Positions 1-8,661 of a stretch of DNA of 64,000 bases are shown here, in pieces (positions within the stretch are counted from its first letter, which is position 1; each line of letters opens with the position of its first letter). Where the stretch lies: contig NZ_VFOL01000001.1 of NCBI RefSeq assembly GCF_006716065.1, positions 4,030,001-4,094,000 of the forward strand, given 5' to 3'. The DNA is from Salinispora arenicola. Lineage in GTDB: Bacteria; Actinomycetota; Actinomycetes; Mycobacteriales; Micromonosporaceae. Position numbers and translations under genes: made by a program. The notes beneath the pieces were generated by a model. That model did no database searches. It was not told the DNA's origin and worked only from the letters and a program-made list of their open reading frames with translations.

Positions 1-36
1 ATACGGATAACCCGTATTGCGAGTGAACTGCGTACA

Positions 37-291
37 TTAGACATCAGGCGAACCATTGATGCTGAAGATGGTCAGAGCGTTCCCCGCCACGTCGTAGGTG
101 AGGTTCCAGCTGAGCTGGATCGGCCCGCGCCCGTGGTCGGCGGCCTTTACCCGGCGGGGCAGCCGTAGGCTGTCCGGGTTGGTGGGGGTGGGCTGCCACA
201 GCGAGGCCTGGGCGGTGGCCTGCGCATGGGAGGCCGTGGAACTGAGGTACGGAACCGCCGAGCTCAGGTTGATCTGAACCCGACTTCAGGT
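37..291 (-). pseudogene. 3' remnant of an unidentified gene
   Basis: Reading the minus strand, a frame stays open for about 84 codons and ends in TAA at 39-37. It translates to a plausible protein tail (…LSWNLTYDVAGNALTIF…SINGSPDV). Immediately upstream in the same frame is a TGA, and no ATG or GTG start lies between, so no complete gene can be drawn. I do not recognise the family. It is probably the C-terminal end of a gene broken by deletion or frameshift, facing the MFS gene that starts at 306. Chance open frame in GC-rich DNA cannot be excluded, but the composition looks protein-like. Confidence 0.35.
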
Positions 292-305
292 TGTAGAACG
301 GCAGG

Positions 306-1853
306 GTGGCTCAACACACGATCACCAACCGTCCATCGTCCCCTCCCGGCCACCGGCGGCGGCTGCCCTACCGGTACTGGGTCGCCGTCGTCTATGTGCT
401 GGGCCTGTTCGTGGAGATCATGGACACCACGATCGTCAACGTGGCGGTCCCCGCCTTGGCCGCCGAGTTCGGGACGACACCCATCCACACGCACTGGGCG
501 GTGTTGGGCTACCTGCTGTCCCTGGCCCTGTTCATACCCGCTTCGGGCTGGATCGGTGACCGCTTCGGCACCAAGCGCGTCTTCCTCGTGGCCCTCGCCC
601 TCTTCACCGTGGCTTCGGCCCTGTGCGGCCTGGCCCAAACGCTGGACCAGCTCATCGCCTTCCGGATCCTGCAGGGTGTGGGCGGTGGCATGCTGACCCC
701 GGTGGGCGGGGCCATGCTGTACCGGGCCTTCCCACAGTCGCAGCGAGCCAAGGCCGCCACTGCCGTGTTCGGCGTTGCCGTACTCGCGCCCGCCATCGGC
801 CCCGTGCTTGGCGGGTTGCTGGTCGACACGGCGTCGTGGCGGTGGATTTTCTACATCAACATTCCCCTTGGCATCCTCACCGTGGCCCTTGCCGCCACCG
901 TGTTGGTGGAGCATCGTGAGCCCCACGCCCGCCGCTTCGACATCGCCGGGTTCGTGCTGGGGGGTACGGCCCTCACCACGACGCTCTATGGGCTGTCGCT
1001 CGGCCCGACGTTGGGATGGACCTCACCCACCATCGTGGCTGCCCTGATCTGCGCCCCGCTGGTGGCGGTCGCCTTCGTCATGGTCGAGCGCACCAGGTCC
1101 GAGCCCTTGGTGCACGTGGCGCTGTTCAGGGATCCGATGTTCCGTATCGGCAACATCGCCGGCGGGTTCCTCATCGGGGGCTACCTTGGCCTGATCTTCC
1201 TGCTGCCGTTGTTCCTCCAGGGGCCCCAGGGTCAATCCGCACTCCACAGCGGCCTGATCCTGCTACCCCAGTCGGTCGGTGCCCTCGTCTCGTCGCAGAT
1301 CGCCGGCCGTTGGTGGTACCGCCACTACGGACCCCGCCCGCTCATGGTGTACGGGGCGCTTCTGGCCGCGGCCAGTGGCGTCGCCTTCCTCGCCGTCGGG
1401 GCCGACACCGACCCCCTGGTCACGGCCGCTCTGCTGGGGCTACGGGGGCTGGCCATCGGACCGGTGTTCATCGCCCTCCAGACCGCCACCTACGCCACCA
1501 TCAGCCCGGCCGCGACCGGGCAGGCCGTCGCCATCTACAACACCCAACGTCAGGTCAGCGCTGCGATCGGTATCGCCCTGGGAGCGGCATGGCTCACCGC
1601 CCGGACCCCGGACAAGGCCGAGGGCGTCGATCCGGTGTCGGCCTTCCACGAATCCTTCGTGCTGGTCAGCATCCTCCTACTTGTCGGCGCGTTGATTTCG
1701 GCCAGGATCAAGACTGCCGACGCTCGAGCCACCATGGATCCGCCACCCGAACCACCTACCCGCACGGCAGGAGACGTGGCGGACCCGCCAGCGCGCCTAT
1801 CCGCTCGTGAAGCGGGCGATGACGGCGCTCATCCACCTCGCTCGAGCACGTGA
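306..1853 (+). CDS. MFS drug exporter, DHA2 (EmrB/QacA) type
   Basis: 515 aa from a GTG start. The N-terminal tail is Arg/Pro-rich, then the first helix carries an 'EIMDTTIVNVAVPAL' stretch, the D-x-T-I-V-N-V-A-x-P signature of 14-helix DHA2 proton antiporters. The loop 2-3 motif A appears as GDRFGTKRVF. Multiple hydrophobic segments follow to about residue 470, then a hydrophilic Pro/Arg-rich tail. Such proteins export lipophilic drugs, dyes or secondary metabolites across the plasma membrane. No regulator gene is adjacent; the left neighbour is only a gene remnant. The substrate cannot be read from the sequence. The family call is firm. Confidence 0.88.
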   Translation: MAQHTITNRPSSPPGHRRRLPYRYWVAVVYVLGLFVEIMDTTIVNVAVPALAAEFGTTPIHTHWAVLGYLLSLALFIPASGWIGDRFGTKRVFLVALALFTVASALCGLAQTLDQLIAFRILQGVGGGMLTPVGGAMLYRAFPQSQRAKAATAVFGVAVLAPAIGPVLGGLLVDTASWRWIFYINIPLGILTVALAATVLVEHREPHARRFDIAGFVLGGTALTTTLYGLSLGPTLGWTSPTIVAALICAPLVAVAFVMVERTRSEPLVHVALFRDPMFRIGNIAGGFLIGGYLGLIFLLPLFLQGPQGQSALHSGLILLPQSVGALVSSQIAGRWWYRHYGPRPLMVYGALLAAASGVAFLAVGADTDPLVTAALLGLRGLAIGPVFIALQTATYATISPAATGQAVAIYNTQRQVSAAIGIALGAAWLTARTPDKAEGVDPVSAFHESFVLVSILLLVGALISARIKTADARATMDPPPEPPTRTAGDVADPPARLSAREAGDDGAHPPRSST

Positions 1854-1900
1854 TCGCCGCGCTCCGAGAGCCCGCATGGGGCGTCACGCACCAGCGTGGC

Positions 1901-3418
1901 TCAGGGCAGCGCTTTCAGGAACGGTCCGTGGTGGAGCCGGAACTCCCAGTCGTAGTACCGGTCCCAGTTGATCGACCACGTCATCAAGCCTCGGAAGTTC
2001 GGGTTGGTGCCGCTGTATGGCGAGTACGAGCCGCAGCTCTGGCCGTGTACCAGACAGTTGACCGCAGCCTGCACCCCCGCCGGCGGAACGTACCCGTTGC
2101 CGGCGCTGACCGACGAAGGTGTGCCGAAGGCGACCTGGTCCTCCCGTAGGGCGGCAAAGACGCGGTCCGGGTTCCCGGCGACCGGAAAGCCGGCGAGCAG
2201 CATGTCGGTCATCGCGATATGGAAGTCCGCTCCGCCCATCGTGTGGTACTGGTTGTCCAGTCCGAGGATCGGGCCAGAGTTGTAGTTCTGTACGTGCAGC
2301 ACGGTGAGGTCGTGGCGGAGGGCGTGGATAACCGGCAGGTATGACCCGGCGCGTGGATCCTGCAAACCCAACGGCCCTGGGCCGTAGAACTGGTAGCCCA
2401 ACTGGACGAAGAAGGTCTCCGGCGCCATCGTGAGTACGAAGTCGTTGCCGTACCGCTGTTTGATACTGCGGATCGCGGAGATCAAGTTGACGATGACCGG
2501 CGTGCTGGGATTGCGGAAGTCGGTGTCTCCGGCGTCCAGATAGAGTGATTGTCCCTCGAAGTCGACGTCGAGGCCGTCGAGGCCGTAGCGGTCGATGATC
2601 GCCGAAACCGACTGGACGAACGTGTTCCGTGCGGCAGTGGTGGTGAGTTGGACCTGGCCGTTCTGTCCACCGATGGAGAGCAGCACCTTCTTGCCCTGTT
2701 GCTGCTTGGCGTCGATCGCCGCGATGAACTCGGACTCACTCTCGACGTCCGGGCACTCGGTTGGCGGGCAGAGCTGGAAACGGATGTCGCCGGAGGTCAC
2801 GCTCGTTGGCTCGCCGAAGGCGAGATTGATGATGTCCCAGTCGGCCGGCACGTCGGCCATTCGCAGGTAGCCGGAGCCATTGGCGAAGCTCGCGTGCAGA
2901 TAGCCGATCAGGGCGTGCTTCGGCAATCCGCCTGCCGGCGGAGTGGTTGGTGGGGGAGTGGTCGGTGGCCCGGTCGTAGGCGGAGGTGTGGTGGTCGGCG
3001 GGTCGGTCGGCGTACCGCCGTCGCACGGCGTGCCGTTGAGGGTGCAGTCGATGGGGAAGCCGGAGCCGGTGGCGAGGAAGCCGAAGGAAACCGAGGCGCC
3101 CGGCACGACGGTGCCGTTCCAGGACCGGTTGGTGAAGGTGTGTCGGCCGCCAGCGGAAGTCACCGTGGCCTCCCAGTACGACCCGAGTTCGGTGCCGGCC
3201 GGCAGGGTGAAGGCGACCTGCCAACCGGTCAGCGTGTCCGGGCCGCCGTTGGTGATGGTGTACTTCCCCTCCCATCCGGTGCCCCAGTCGGCTGTTCTGA
3301 CGAAGGTGGCGGTGGGATTGGCGGCCCGGGCCGGCCCGGCCTGGACGAGTGTGATGCCGGCGACGGTGACGACGGCTGCGGTCGCGGCCAGCAGCATGGT
3401 TCGGGCAGGGTGACGCAT
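1901..3418 (-). CDS. secreted chitinase, CBM2 plus GH18
   Basis: 505 aa. The start is the ATG at 3418 (MRHPARTMLL…), preceded on the minus strand by a GGAGG ribosome site; a longer reading begins at 3463. Residues 1-33 form a signal peptide ending near ARA. About residues 34-135 is a CBM2-like cellulose/chitin-binding module with two Cys near its end. A Pro/Thr linker follows, then a GH18 catalytic domain from about 166 to the end. The GH18 acid motif D-G-L-D-V-D-F-E is clear, with catalytic Glu near residue 288, and SIGG marks the preceding strand. It hydrolyses beta-1,4-linked GlcNAc polymers outside the cell. It is convergent with the upstream MFS gene. Chitinase is the best call; another GH18 specificity is possible but less likely. 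Confidence 0.93.
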   Translation of the reverse strand: MRHPARTMLLAATAAVVTVAGITLVQAGPARAANPTATFVRTADWGTGWEGKYTITNGGPDTLTGWQVAFTLPAGTELGSYWEATVTSAGGRHTFTNRSWNGTVVPGASVSFGFLATGSGFPIDCTLNGTPCDGGTPTDPPTTTPPPTTGPPTTPPPTTPPAGGLPKHALIGYLHASFANGSGYLRMADVPADWDIINLAFGEPTSVTSGDIRFQLCPPTECPDVESESEFIAAIDAKQQQGKKVLLSIGGQNGQVQLTTTAARNTFVQSVSAIIDRYGLDGLDVDFEGQSLYLDAGDTDFRNPSTPVIVNLISAIRSIKQRYGNDFVLTMAPETFFVQLGYQFYGPGPLGLQDPRAGSYLPVIHALRHDLTVLHVQNYNSGPILGLDNQYHTMGGADFHIAMTDMLLAGFPVAGNPDRVFAALREDQVAFGTPSSVSAGNGYVPPAGVQAAVNCLVHGQSCGSYSPYSGTNPNFRGLMTWSINWDRYYDWEFRLHHGPFLKALP

Positions 3419-3460
3419 TCGGACCTCCGCTATCTGGGGCCGACGAGTCGAGTGGTGAAT

Positions 3461-3482
3461 CAATTATTAAGAGTATTAACTG
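3461..3482 (-). promoter_or_regulatory. AT-rich promoter region of the chitinase gene
   Basis: In a locus above 65% GC, this stretch 45-65 bases upstream of the chitinase start is very AT-rich. On the minus strand it holds two direct TTAATA copies separated by four bases. Chitinase genes of actinomycetes are often controlled through direct repeats or DasR-like sites near the promoter; this repeat does not match a motif I know. It is proposed as the promoter and operator zone by position and composition only. Confidence 0.35.
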
Positions 3483-3650
3483 TTGTTGTCCAGAGGGTAC
3501 GTTGCCGGGCCAACGACCGGGTGGGATTCCCCACCACGCCAGACGAGCGGTCCACAGCGGGCCGCGCCGGCCCGCCCCGGCCTGCTGGCGACCTCCGGCC
3601 GGCATCGGCTGCGCCTCGCCGGCGTCCGGCCTAGCCAGCCCTGCTGGCGG

Positions 3651-4262
3651 CTAGCTGAGGAGCAGGAACGCGGGGATCGCAACGATCGTGCCCAGCGTGG
3701 CGCCGGCTATCACTTGGGCCGGGGTGTGCTCGTGCAGCCGGACGCGCGACCAGCCGACCAGCGCCACGACGAGTAGTGACGCGAGCAGTGCGGTGCCGAA
3801 TTCGATGATGAGCACGGCGGCGGAGCCGGCGGCGACCGCTGCGTGGATGCTGAGCTTCCAGGCGAGGTTCGTCGCGGTGACGGCTAGGCCGATCCCGAAC
3901 ATGACGACGACCATCGCGGTGACAGGCTGCGGGGCGTCGAGGCTCACCATCAGGGTCAGGCCGACCAGAACGGAGAGCAGACCGTACATCAGCGGTGTTC
4001 TACGCTGCTCGCGCACGCGGATGTGATGGTCGGTGAGGCGGCCCCGACGTACTCCCCACCAGATCAGGGTGTTCGGGATGATGGAGCAGAACAGGGCGCC
4101 GACGAGAGCCCAGCTGAGACCTACGCTGACCGGTGAGGTGCGGTGAACGCCTACGACGATCGGCATGACCGCGGCTAGTAGGGCGGGCGCGAAGACCTCG
4201 GTCAGGACGCGAGCCAGGAGATGAGTGGGCTGCCGGACGGGGCTGTCGATGACCTCGTGCAC
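3651..4262 (-). CDS. PAP2-superfamily-like membrane protein
   Basis: About 203 aa from the GTG at 4262 (VHEVIDSPVRQ…). The frame extends upstream to 4511, but that part is Arg/Pro-rich and unlike protein, so the shorter start is chosen; the ribosome site is weak. There are five or six hydrophobic segments. Near the C-terminus are KLSIHAAVAAG and WSRVRLHEHTPAQVIAGATLG, which fit the second and third PAP2 phosphatase motifs (S-x-H and S-R-x5-H-x-x-x-D), but the usual Asp is replaced by Gln. Family members dephosphorylate lipid or polyprenyl phosphates at the membrane. Activity is uncertain because of the altered third motif. Confidence 0.6.
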   Translation of the reverse strand: MHEVIDSPVRQPTHLLARVLTEVFAPALLAAVMPIVVGVHRTSPVSVGLSWALVGALFCSIIPNTLIWWGVRRGRLTDHHIRVREQRRTPLMYGLLSVLVGLTLMVSLDAPQPVTAMVVVMFGIGLAVTATNLAWKLSIHAAVAAGSAAVLIIEFGTALLASLLVVALVGWSRVRLHEHTPAQVIAGATLGTIVAIPAFLLLS

Positions 4263-4692
4263 TCCCGCATTGTGCCCGTCGCGGGCGATGCGTCCGAGCG
4301 CGCGACAAAGCCCTACCCGAACTGGCCGCAAGGTTCGATCGTCGAGTGTCGGGGCACGTGAAGGGGGTGGCTCCCGGCTGGTGGCCGCCCCGTTCGAACC
4401 GCCTACGGAACCCGCACGACGAGCGCATCTTGGTCGAACGCCGGGGCACTTGAGGACGAGCGGATCCTCCAGGCCCGCGCTCGACGAATGCGACGATGTT
4501 CTCGTGCACATGGTGCCGGCACCACTGTGCTACGGCCCACCTGGCCGAACGATCTTGGCCGTCATCGCGCCCCGCGGCATCCCGCACCGAGTGGCCGTGC
4601 ACAGCTGGGATCCGCGTGACGGGTCCATGGGACGGGCCAGAGGGGTGCCGGCTAGCGCCAGGGGAGGACCGTATTAGCTAGTCTCGATAGTC
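4263..4692. other. 430-bp gene-free stretch between divergent genes
   Basis: This lies between the PAP2-like gene (minus) and the esterase gene (plus). Several short frames cross it on both strands, but none has a convincing ribosome site or protein-like composition. A GGGGAGG-like purine stretch and the AT-richer sequence around 4670-4690 probably belong to the esterase promoter and leader. No RNA gene or repeat was seen. Confidence 0.4.
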
Positions 4693-5478
4693 ATGGCACT
4701 GGCACGCGTTGACTTCTATTCGGAGGTACTCGGCCTGAGCACGTCGATGACGGTGATCCTGCCGCAGTACACGGCGTCACAGATCGGTATGGCCGGTGTC
4801 GCCACGGCCGAAGATCCGCCGGTTCTCTACCTGCTGCACGGCCTCACCGACGACGACACGGTCTGGCTGCGCCGCACCTCGATCGAACGGTACGTGGCAC
4901 CGCTCGGTTTGGCCGTGGTGATGCCACAGGCGGGGCGCAGTTTCTACTGCGACGAGGTGCACGGCAACCGATACTGGACGTTTCTCACCGAGGAGTTGCC
5001 GGCGATCTGCCACGGCTTTTTCCGGCTTTCAGGGCGGCGGGGGGACACATTCGTCGCCGGTCTTTCCATGGGCGGCTACGGGGCGGTGAAGTGGGCTCTG
5101 CGGCACCCGGACCGGTTCGCGGCTGCGGCGAGCCTGTCCGGCGCGCTGGACATGGCCACCCGCCGGCACCACCCCAACCGGCCGGTCGACGCCGGTATAT
5201 GGCACACCGTTTTCGGGGAGCACGTCATTGCCGGCACCGACGACGACACGGTGGCGCTGCTCGATCGGTACGACGGTGCCGGGCCCGCGCTCTACCTCGC
5301 CTGCGGCACGGAGGACTTCCTCTACGAGGACAACGTACGTTTCGTCGACGTCGCCCGAGAACGCGGGGTGTCGCTGACCGCGGACTTCTCCCCCGGCGAG
5401 CACGACTGGGCGTACTGGGACCTGAAGATCCAGGACGTGCTGGCCTGGCTACCGCTGCGGCACCGCCCGGCCAGCTGA
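4693..5478 (+). CDS. alpha/beta-hydrolase esterase, EstA/esterase-D-like
   Basis: 261 aa from ATG. The fold is that of the PF00756 'putative esterase' family, as in tributyrin esterase EstA and S-formylglutathione hydrolase. Visible features are the oxyanion region YLLHGLTDDD near residues 46-55, the nucleophile elbow G-L-S-M-G-G with Ser at about 125, and a likely acid/His pair in GTEDFLY and GEHDWAYW near the C-terminus. No signal peptide is present, so it acts in the cytoplasm on small acyl esters. It stands alone, and the next gene on the same strand starts 110 bases later after a palindromic site. The substrate is unknown. Confidence 0.85.
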   Translation: MALARVDFYSEVLGLSTSMTVILPQYTASQIGMAGVATAEDPPVLYLLHGLTDDDTVWLRRTSIERYVAPLGLAVVMPQAGRSFYCDEVHGNRYWTFLTEELPAICHGFFRLSGRRGDTFVAGLSMGGYGAVKWALRHPDRFAAAASLSGALDMATRRHHPNRPVDAGIWHTVFGEHVIAGTDDDTVALLDRYDGAGPALYLACGTEDFLYEDNVRFVDVARERGVSLTADFSPGEHDWAYWDLKIQDVLAWLPLRHRPAS

Positions 5479-5540
5479 GCGGCCACACCGGCGCCGTCGA
5501 TGAGGCGTTGGCCGCAGTGGCGATTGTGGCCCAGCGCCCG

Positions 5541-5554
5541 TGACCATACGGTCA
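5541..5554. promoter_or_regulatory. 14-bp near-perfect palindrome TGACCATACGGTCA
   Basis: The half-sites TGACC and GGTCA flank a 4-bp spacer, 35-48 bases before the start of the VOC gene at 5589. The arrangement and location suit a dimeric repressor such as a TetR-family protein. No candidate regulator gene is adjacent. A similar site (CGACC-ACAC-GGTCG) occurs at 38845-38858 before another gene. Confidence 0.35.
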
Positions 5555-5588
5555 GAGTTCCTAGCCACTACTTCCGTAGGGGAACCGC

Positions 5589-6281
5589 GTGCGTTGCAGC
5601 CACATCCTGCACCGGGTGGATGCCCTCCATGCCGCAGTGCGAGCGTTCCAGCAGGTCGGATTCACGGTCGTGTACGGTCGGCGGCCCGGGCGTAGTTCGA
5701 ATGCGTTGATCTGGTTTGAAACCGGTCCGTTTCTCGAGCTGGTTCAGGTTCCGCGGCTGTCTCCACCACGACGGTGGGCGGTCCAGTTGTACGGCGGCCG
5801 TGGCATGCGGCGGCGGGTGGAGCGGTGGGTCGAACGGGACCGTTCGTGGATCGACGTGGCCCTCGAGACCGACGACGAGTCGATCGGCGTCGAACGGGAC
5901 CGGCTCGTCGCCGCGGGCGTGCCGATGAGCCGAACTCTGACCATGCGCAGGGTGAGCCCAGACGGCGTCACCCTGCGCTGGCAGCTCGCCGCGCCGCAGG
6001 ACCCGAGCCTGCCGTTCGCAATGTCCGCCTACCGGCCGCCAGCCCGGCCGGAGCGGGTCGTGCATGCCAACGGAGCCACCGCGGTCGCGCGCGTCCACGT
6101 CGCGGTTCCATCAGCAACACGCGCGGCCTGGCAGTCGCTCCTCGACGGTGAGGACCCGTGGATCCGATTGGAGGACGGTGACGGCGACGGCGTCCGGCTG
6201 GTCGAGCTGTCGGGCCTGACCACACCCCTTGATCTGAAACTTATCGGCGGGCTGCCGCTACGGCCAGTCGGCTCACCATGA
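5589..6281 (+). CDS. VOC/glyoxalase-like domain protein
   Basis: 230 aa from GTG, with AGGGGAA just upstream. The opening RCSHILHRVDALHAAVRAFQQVGFTVVYG is the first beta-alpha-beta unit of a vicinal-oxygen-chelate fold, and the overall layout fits the PF13468 glyoxalase-like family. A second module begins near residue 155 (VVHANGATAVARVHVAV). Members bind a metal or small ligand; catalytic roles vary and the metal ligands here are not obvious. It stands alone and its function is not assignable from context. Confidence 0.6.
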   Translation: MRCSHILHRVDALHAAVRAFQQVGFTVVYGRRPGRSSNALIWFETGPFLELVQVPRLSPPRRWAVQLYGGRGMRRRVERWVERDRSWIDVALETDDESIGVERDRLVAAGVPMSRTLTMRRVSPDGVTLRWQLAAPQDPSLPFAMSAYRPPARPERVVHANGATAVARVHVAVPSATRAAWQSLLDGEDPWIRLEDGDGDGVRLVELSGLTTPLDLKLIGGLPLRPVGSP

Positions 6282-6342
6282 CCACGCTCGGTGTGGGCCG
6301 CTCCACGCGGTACCGGGCGCTGTGGTCCGACGAGGGCGCGGA

Positions 6343-6480
6343 TCAGTCGTCGTCGGTGTCGGGCTGGGGGAGTTCGCCGTCGATGTCGGCGGAGTGGGTG
6401 CCGTAGAGGTGCACATTCTCGTGGTGGGTGGGCCAGGTGCGCTACGAGGCTGGGGTGGTGCTGTCGTGCCGGGTGTACGC
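6343..6480 (-). pseudogene. remnant of a Tn3-family transposase C-terminus
   Basis: On the minus strand a frame ending in TGA at 6345-6343 reads …HHENVHLYGTHSADIDGELPQ…, which aligns position for position with the 'E-H-I-N-R-F-G-D-Y-x-L-D-L-D' end typical of Tn3-type transposases. The frame is broken by a TAG about 32 codons from its end, and nothing recognisable precedes it. It fills the gap between the VOC gene and the membrane-protein gene. Identification rests on a short match remembered from the family, so it is tentative. Confidence 0.35.
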
Positions 6481-7098
6481 CTAGGGTTCGGCAGTAGCCC
6501 GCCCGTGAGGTATTGCCTGCCGCCGCCCGTCAGCGGCAAGGACTCGAAAGCAGCCCGCCACTCCGGCTGTCAACAGCGCCAGCCCACTGATGATGTCGGC
6601 CACCCGGTTGGGCCAGGGCAGGATCGCGGGGGTGGTGAACCGACCAACGACGAACGGCTCGAGCACGGCTCCGACGGGGACAACAAGGCGGGCCGCCACC
6701 CCCCACCGATCCCACCGGCGAGCGATCGCGCCCACCAGGCCGAGCGGTCCGCCCACGACCATCGCCGCTAGGAGCCAGTGCACGTTGGCCGTCCAGACGT
6801 TCAGGTCAAACATGCCGATGGCCATCCCCACGCCGTAGTGCACGACGCAAGCGGTAAGTAAGGCGACGACTCCAGCGGCGACGGCCGGTGCGGGGCGTCG
6901 GACGAGCCACCCGGACACCACTGCCAGCCCCGCCCAGATCGTCCCCGCGTTGACCAACTGGCTTACGGTCAGCCGGCCGGCCAGCACGGTATCCGCCCTG
7001 CCTTCGAGCTGGCTCAGAGTCGTCACGTTTGCGGCAAGCGACACCAGAGCCAGCACACTGGCGGCGACAACGACCCGGCCCCATCCCCGTCGATTCAT
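6481..7098 (-). CDS. conserved hypothetical membrane protein
   Basis: 205 aa from the ATG at 7098; a TTG six bases earlier is an alternative. There are about six hydrophobic segments: residues 10-25 (VVVAASVLALVSLAANV), 48-66, 74-95, 103-125, 135-150 and 165-185. No known catalytic motif is visible. The protein ends directly against a transposase remnant, so a mobile element probably once inserted here. Function unknown. The open frame, hydrophobic periodicity and codon bias support a real gene. Confidence 0.6.
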   Translation of the reverse strand: MNRRGWGRVVVAASVLALVSLAANVTTLSQLEGRADTVLAGRLTVSQLVNAGTIWAGLAVVSGWLVRRPAPAVAAGVVALLTACVVHYGVGMAIGMFDLNVWTANVHWLLAAMVVGGPLGLVGAIARRWDRWGVAARLVVPVGAVLEPFVVGRFTTPAILPWPNRVADIISGLALLTAGVAGCFRVLAADGRRQAIPHGRATAEP

Positions 7099-7483
7099 GG
7101 CCAAAGGCTACGCACGTGCAGTTCGGCCCCTGTCGGGTTGTGGACTGGAGCAGCGCTACCGTGCGTTTCGCGACTCCCACCCGGCGCGGAGGCCGGGCGC
7201 AGCGAGGCCGCGAACGGGCTGCAGCGACGTGCCGCGACTGCGGCAGAACAGCAGCCCTTCACGGGTGAAGGTGCCCGAAGAGGCGGTTCGGGCTGCGCCG
7301 GCCAATCGACGTGCTGTCGTAACATCGACCATTGCTTTCGCGAAGCTTGACGGTGCTGAGGGGAACCCCGGGACCGGTTGTTCGGCGAAGGCTCGGTCAG
7401 CGGCGCGGACCGGCGACGATGTCGGTGGCGACCCGCGGTGTGGTGGGGCTGCGGTTCACGCGCCGGGAGGACACAATGCGTGG
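7099..7483. other. 385-bp intergenic stretch, no gene seen
   Basis: This lies between divergent genes. It should contain promoters for both. A GGGAGG ribosome-site-like sequence at 7465-7470 precedes two ATGs, at 7476 (wrong frame) and at 7484 (the DUF5954-like gene). No tRNA, inverted repeat or conserved frame was recognised. Confidence 0.4.
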
Positions 7484-8491
7484 ATGGCCTACCCTGAGGA
7501 CCAGGTGCCTGATCATCTGTTGATCAAGGTCGAACAGCGCGACGACCCCGTTTCGGTGGTCTCCGAGGACGACGCGCGGCAGCGCTCAGCCATGTATCCA
7601 AAGCTGATGTGGGGTGCCCCGATCTTCGGTGCGGCCGAACAGGACGGCGGCTGGTGGCGGATCCTGCAGCTCAACGACGATGAGCCGCAGCATGCCCGGG
7701 ACAACCTCGCCTCCCACTTTCGCAGGCTGCACAGCGAGTTGCCGGATACCGCGGAGCATGTGTCCGCGCGCGCGGAGTATGAGACGGCATACGAACTTCT
7801 CGACTGGGAGCCGGCGGACGAACTCACCGTCGCCGGCCGCCGCTACCGGATCATCCGCGCCCAACCGTTCATTCGGATGGGCGCGGATGGTCCCGAACCG
7901 CCCCGGCCCACCGACGCGGAGCTGTTTCCGCCGGGCACGTCGACGCTGGGCAGGCCGCAGATGGACGGGTTCGTCCTTGATCCGACCGTGAGTACCGGAC
8001 TTACCGATGGGCTCGTGCGCATGGAGCTGACCTCGAGCTTCGTGAGTTTGGACGCCGGAGAGCAGGTGCGCGCGGAGTCCCGGCGGGCGGTGACCACCCA
8101 TCCGAACGTGGTGCTGCTTCCCGTCAGCTACACCATCAGTGGCTACGTCGCTGGGACGTGGGGACAACGGGGGCCGGCCACGTACGCGACGCCGCAGGCG
8201 GCACGGGACGGCGGCTCGTTCTCCATGAGGGACTTCGTGCTGGACGAGAACACCGCCCCCGAGGAGTTCATGGCGGCGTACGAACGCGCACGGGCGGCGC
8301 ACCAGCCGCCGCGTACCGATGATTTCGAGGTCGACGGTGTGCCATGCCGGGTCACCCGGGTGGAGGCCTTCATACGGGTCGGACCCGATGGCCCGGAGGG
8401 ACCACGTCCCTCCGACCGGGACTCGTACCCACCGCCCGCGCGACAGGTCCATGACCTCCGTGCCAAGGGTCTGATGCCGGATCCCGACTGA
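7484..8491 (+). CDS. DUF5954-like protein
   Basis: 335 aa from the ATG at 7484; the frame is open further upstream but the sequence there is not protein-like. The N-terminus (D-P-V-x-x-V-x-x-x-D-A then YPKLMWGAPIFGAA and GGWWRIL) resembles the uncharacterised actinobacterial DUF5954 family as I remember it. The protein contains two related blocks: RRYRIIRAQPFIRMGADGP near residue 121 and VPCRVTRVEAFIRVGPDGP near residue 286, both followed by Pro/Arg and S/T-D. This points to an internal duplication. There is no signal peptide or membrane segment. Function unknown. Confidence 0.6.
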   Translation: MAYPEDQVPDHLLIKVEQRDDPVSVVSEDDARQRSAMYPKLMWGAPIFGAAEQDGGWWRILQLNDDEPQHARDNLASHFRRLHSELPDTAEHVSARAEYETAYELLDWEPADELTVAGRRYRIIRAQPFIRMGADGPEPPRPTDAELFPPGTSTLGRPQMDGFVLDPTVSTGLTDGLVRMELTSSFVSLDAGEQVRAESRRAVTTHPNVVLLPVSYTISGYVAGTWGQRGPATYATPQAARDGGSFSMRDFVLDENTAPEEFMAAYERARAAHQPPRTDDFEVDGVPCRVTRVEAFIRVGPDGPEGPRPSDRDSYPPPARQVHDLRAKGLMPDPD

Positions 8492-8661
8492 TCCGCCCGC
8501 CGGGCTTCGCTGAGTTGGCTGCGGCCCGCACCAACCGGCGCACCCGGTCGCCACGGGGTGCGAACCGCCCCGCAGCGACCGGGTGGCGCGACTTCCCTAC
8601 GCTGCGGGAAACGGCCGTGCCCAACCGTGCGCTCTGGCCGCGACAGGAGGTGCTTGGTCCC

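Noticed and set aside
7099..7483. tRNA or small RNA gene in the intergenic gap
   Set aside because: No cloverleaf, T-psi-C or anticodon-arm pattern could be traced.
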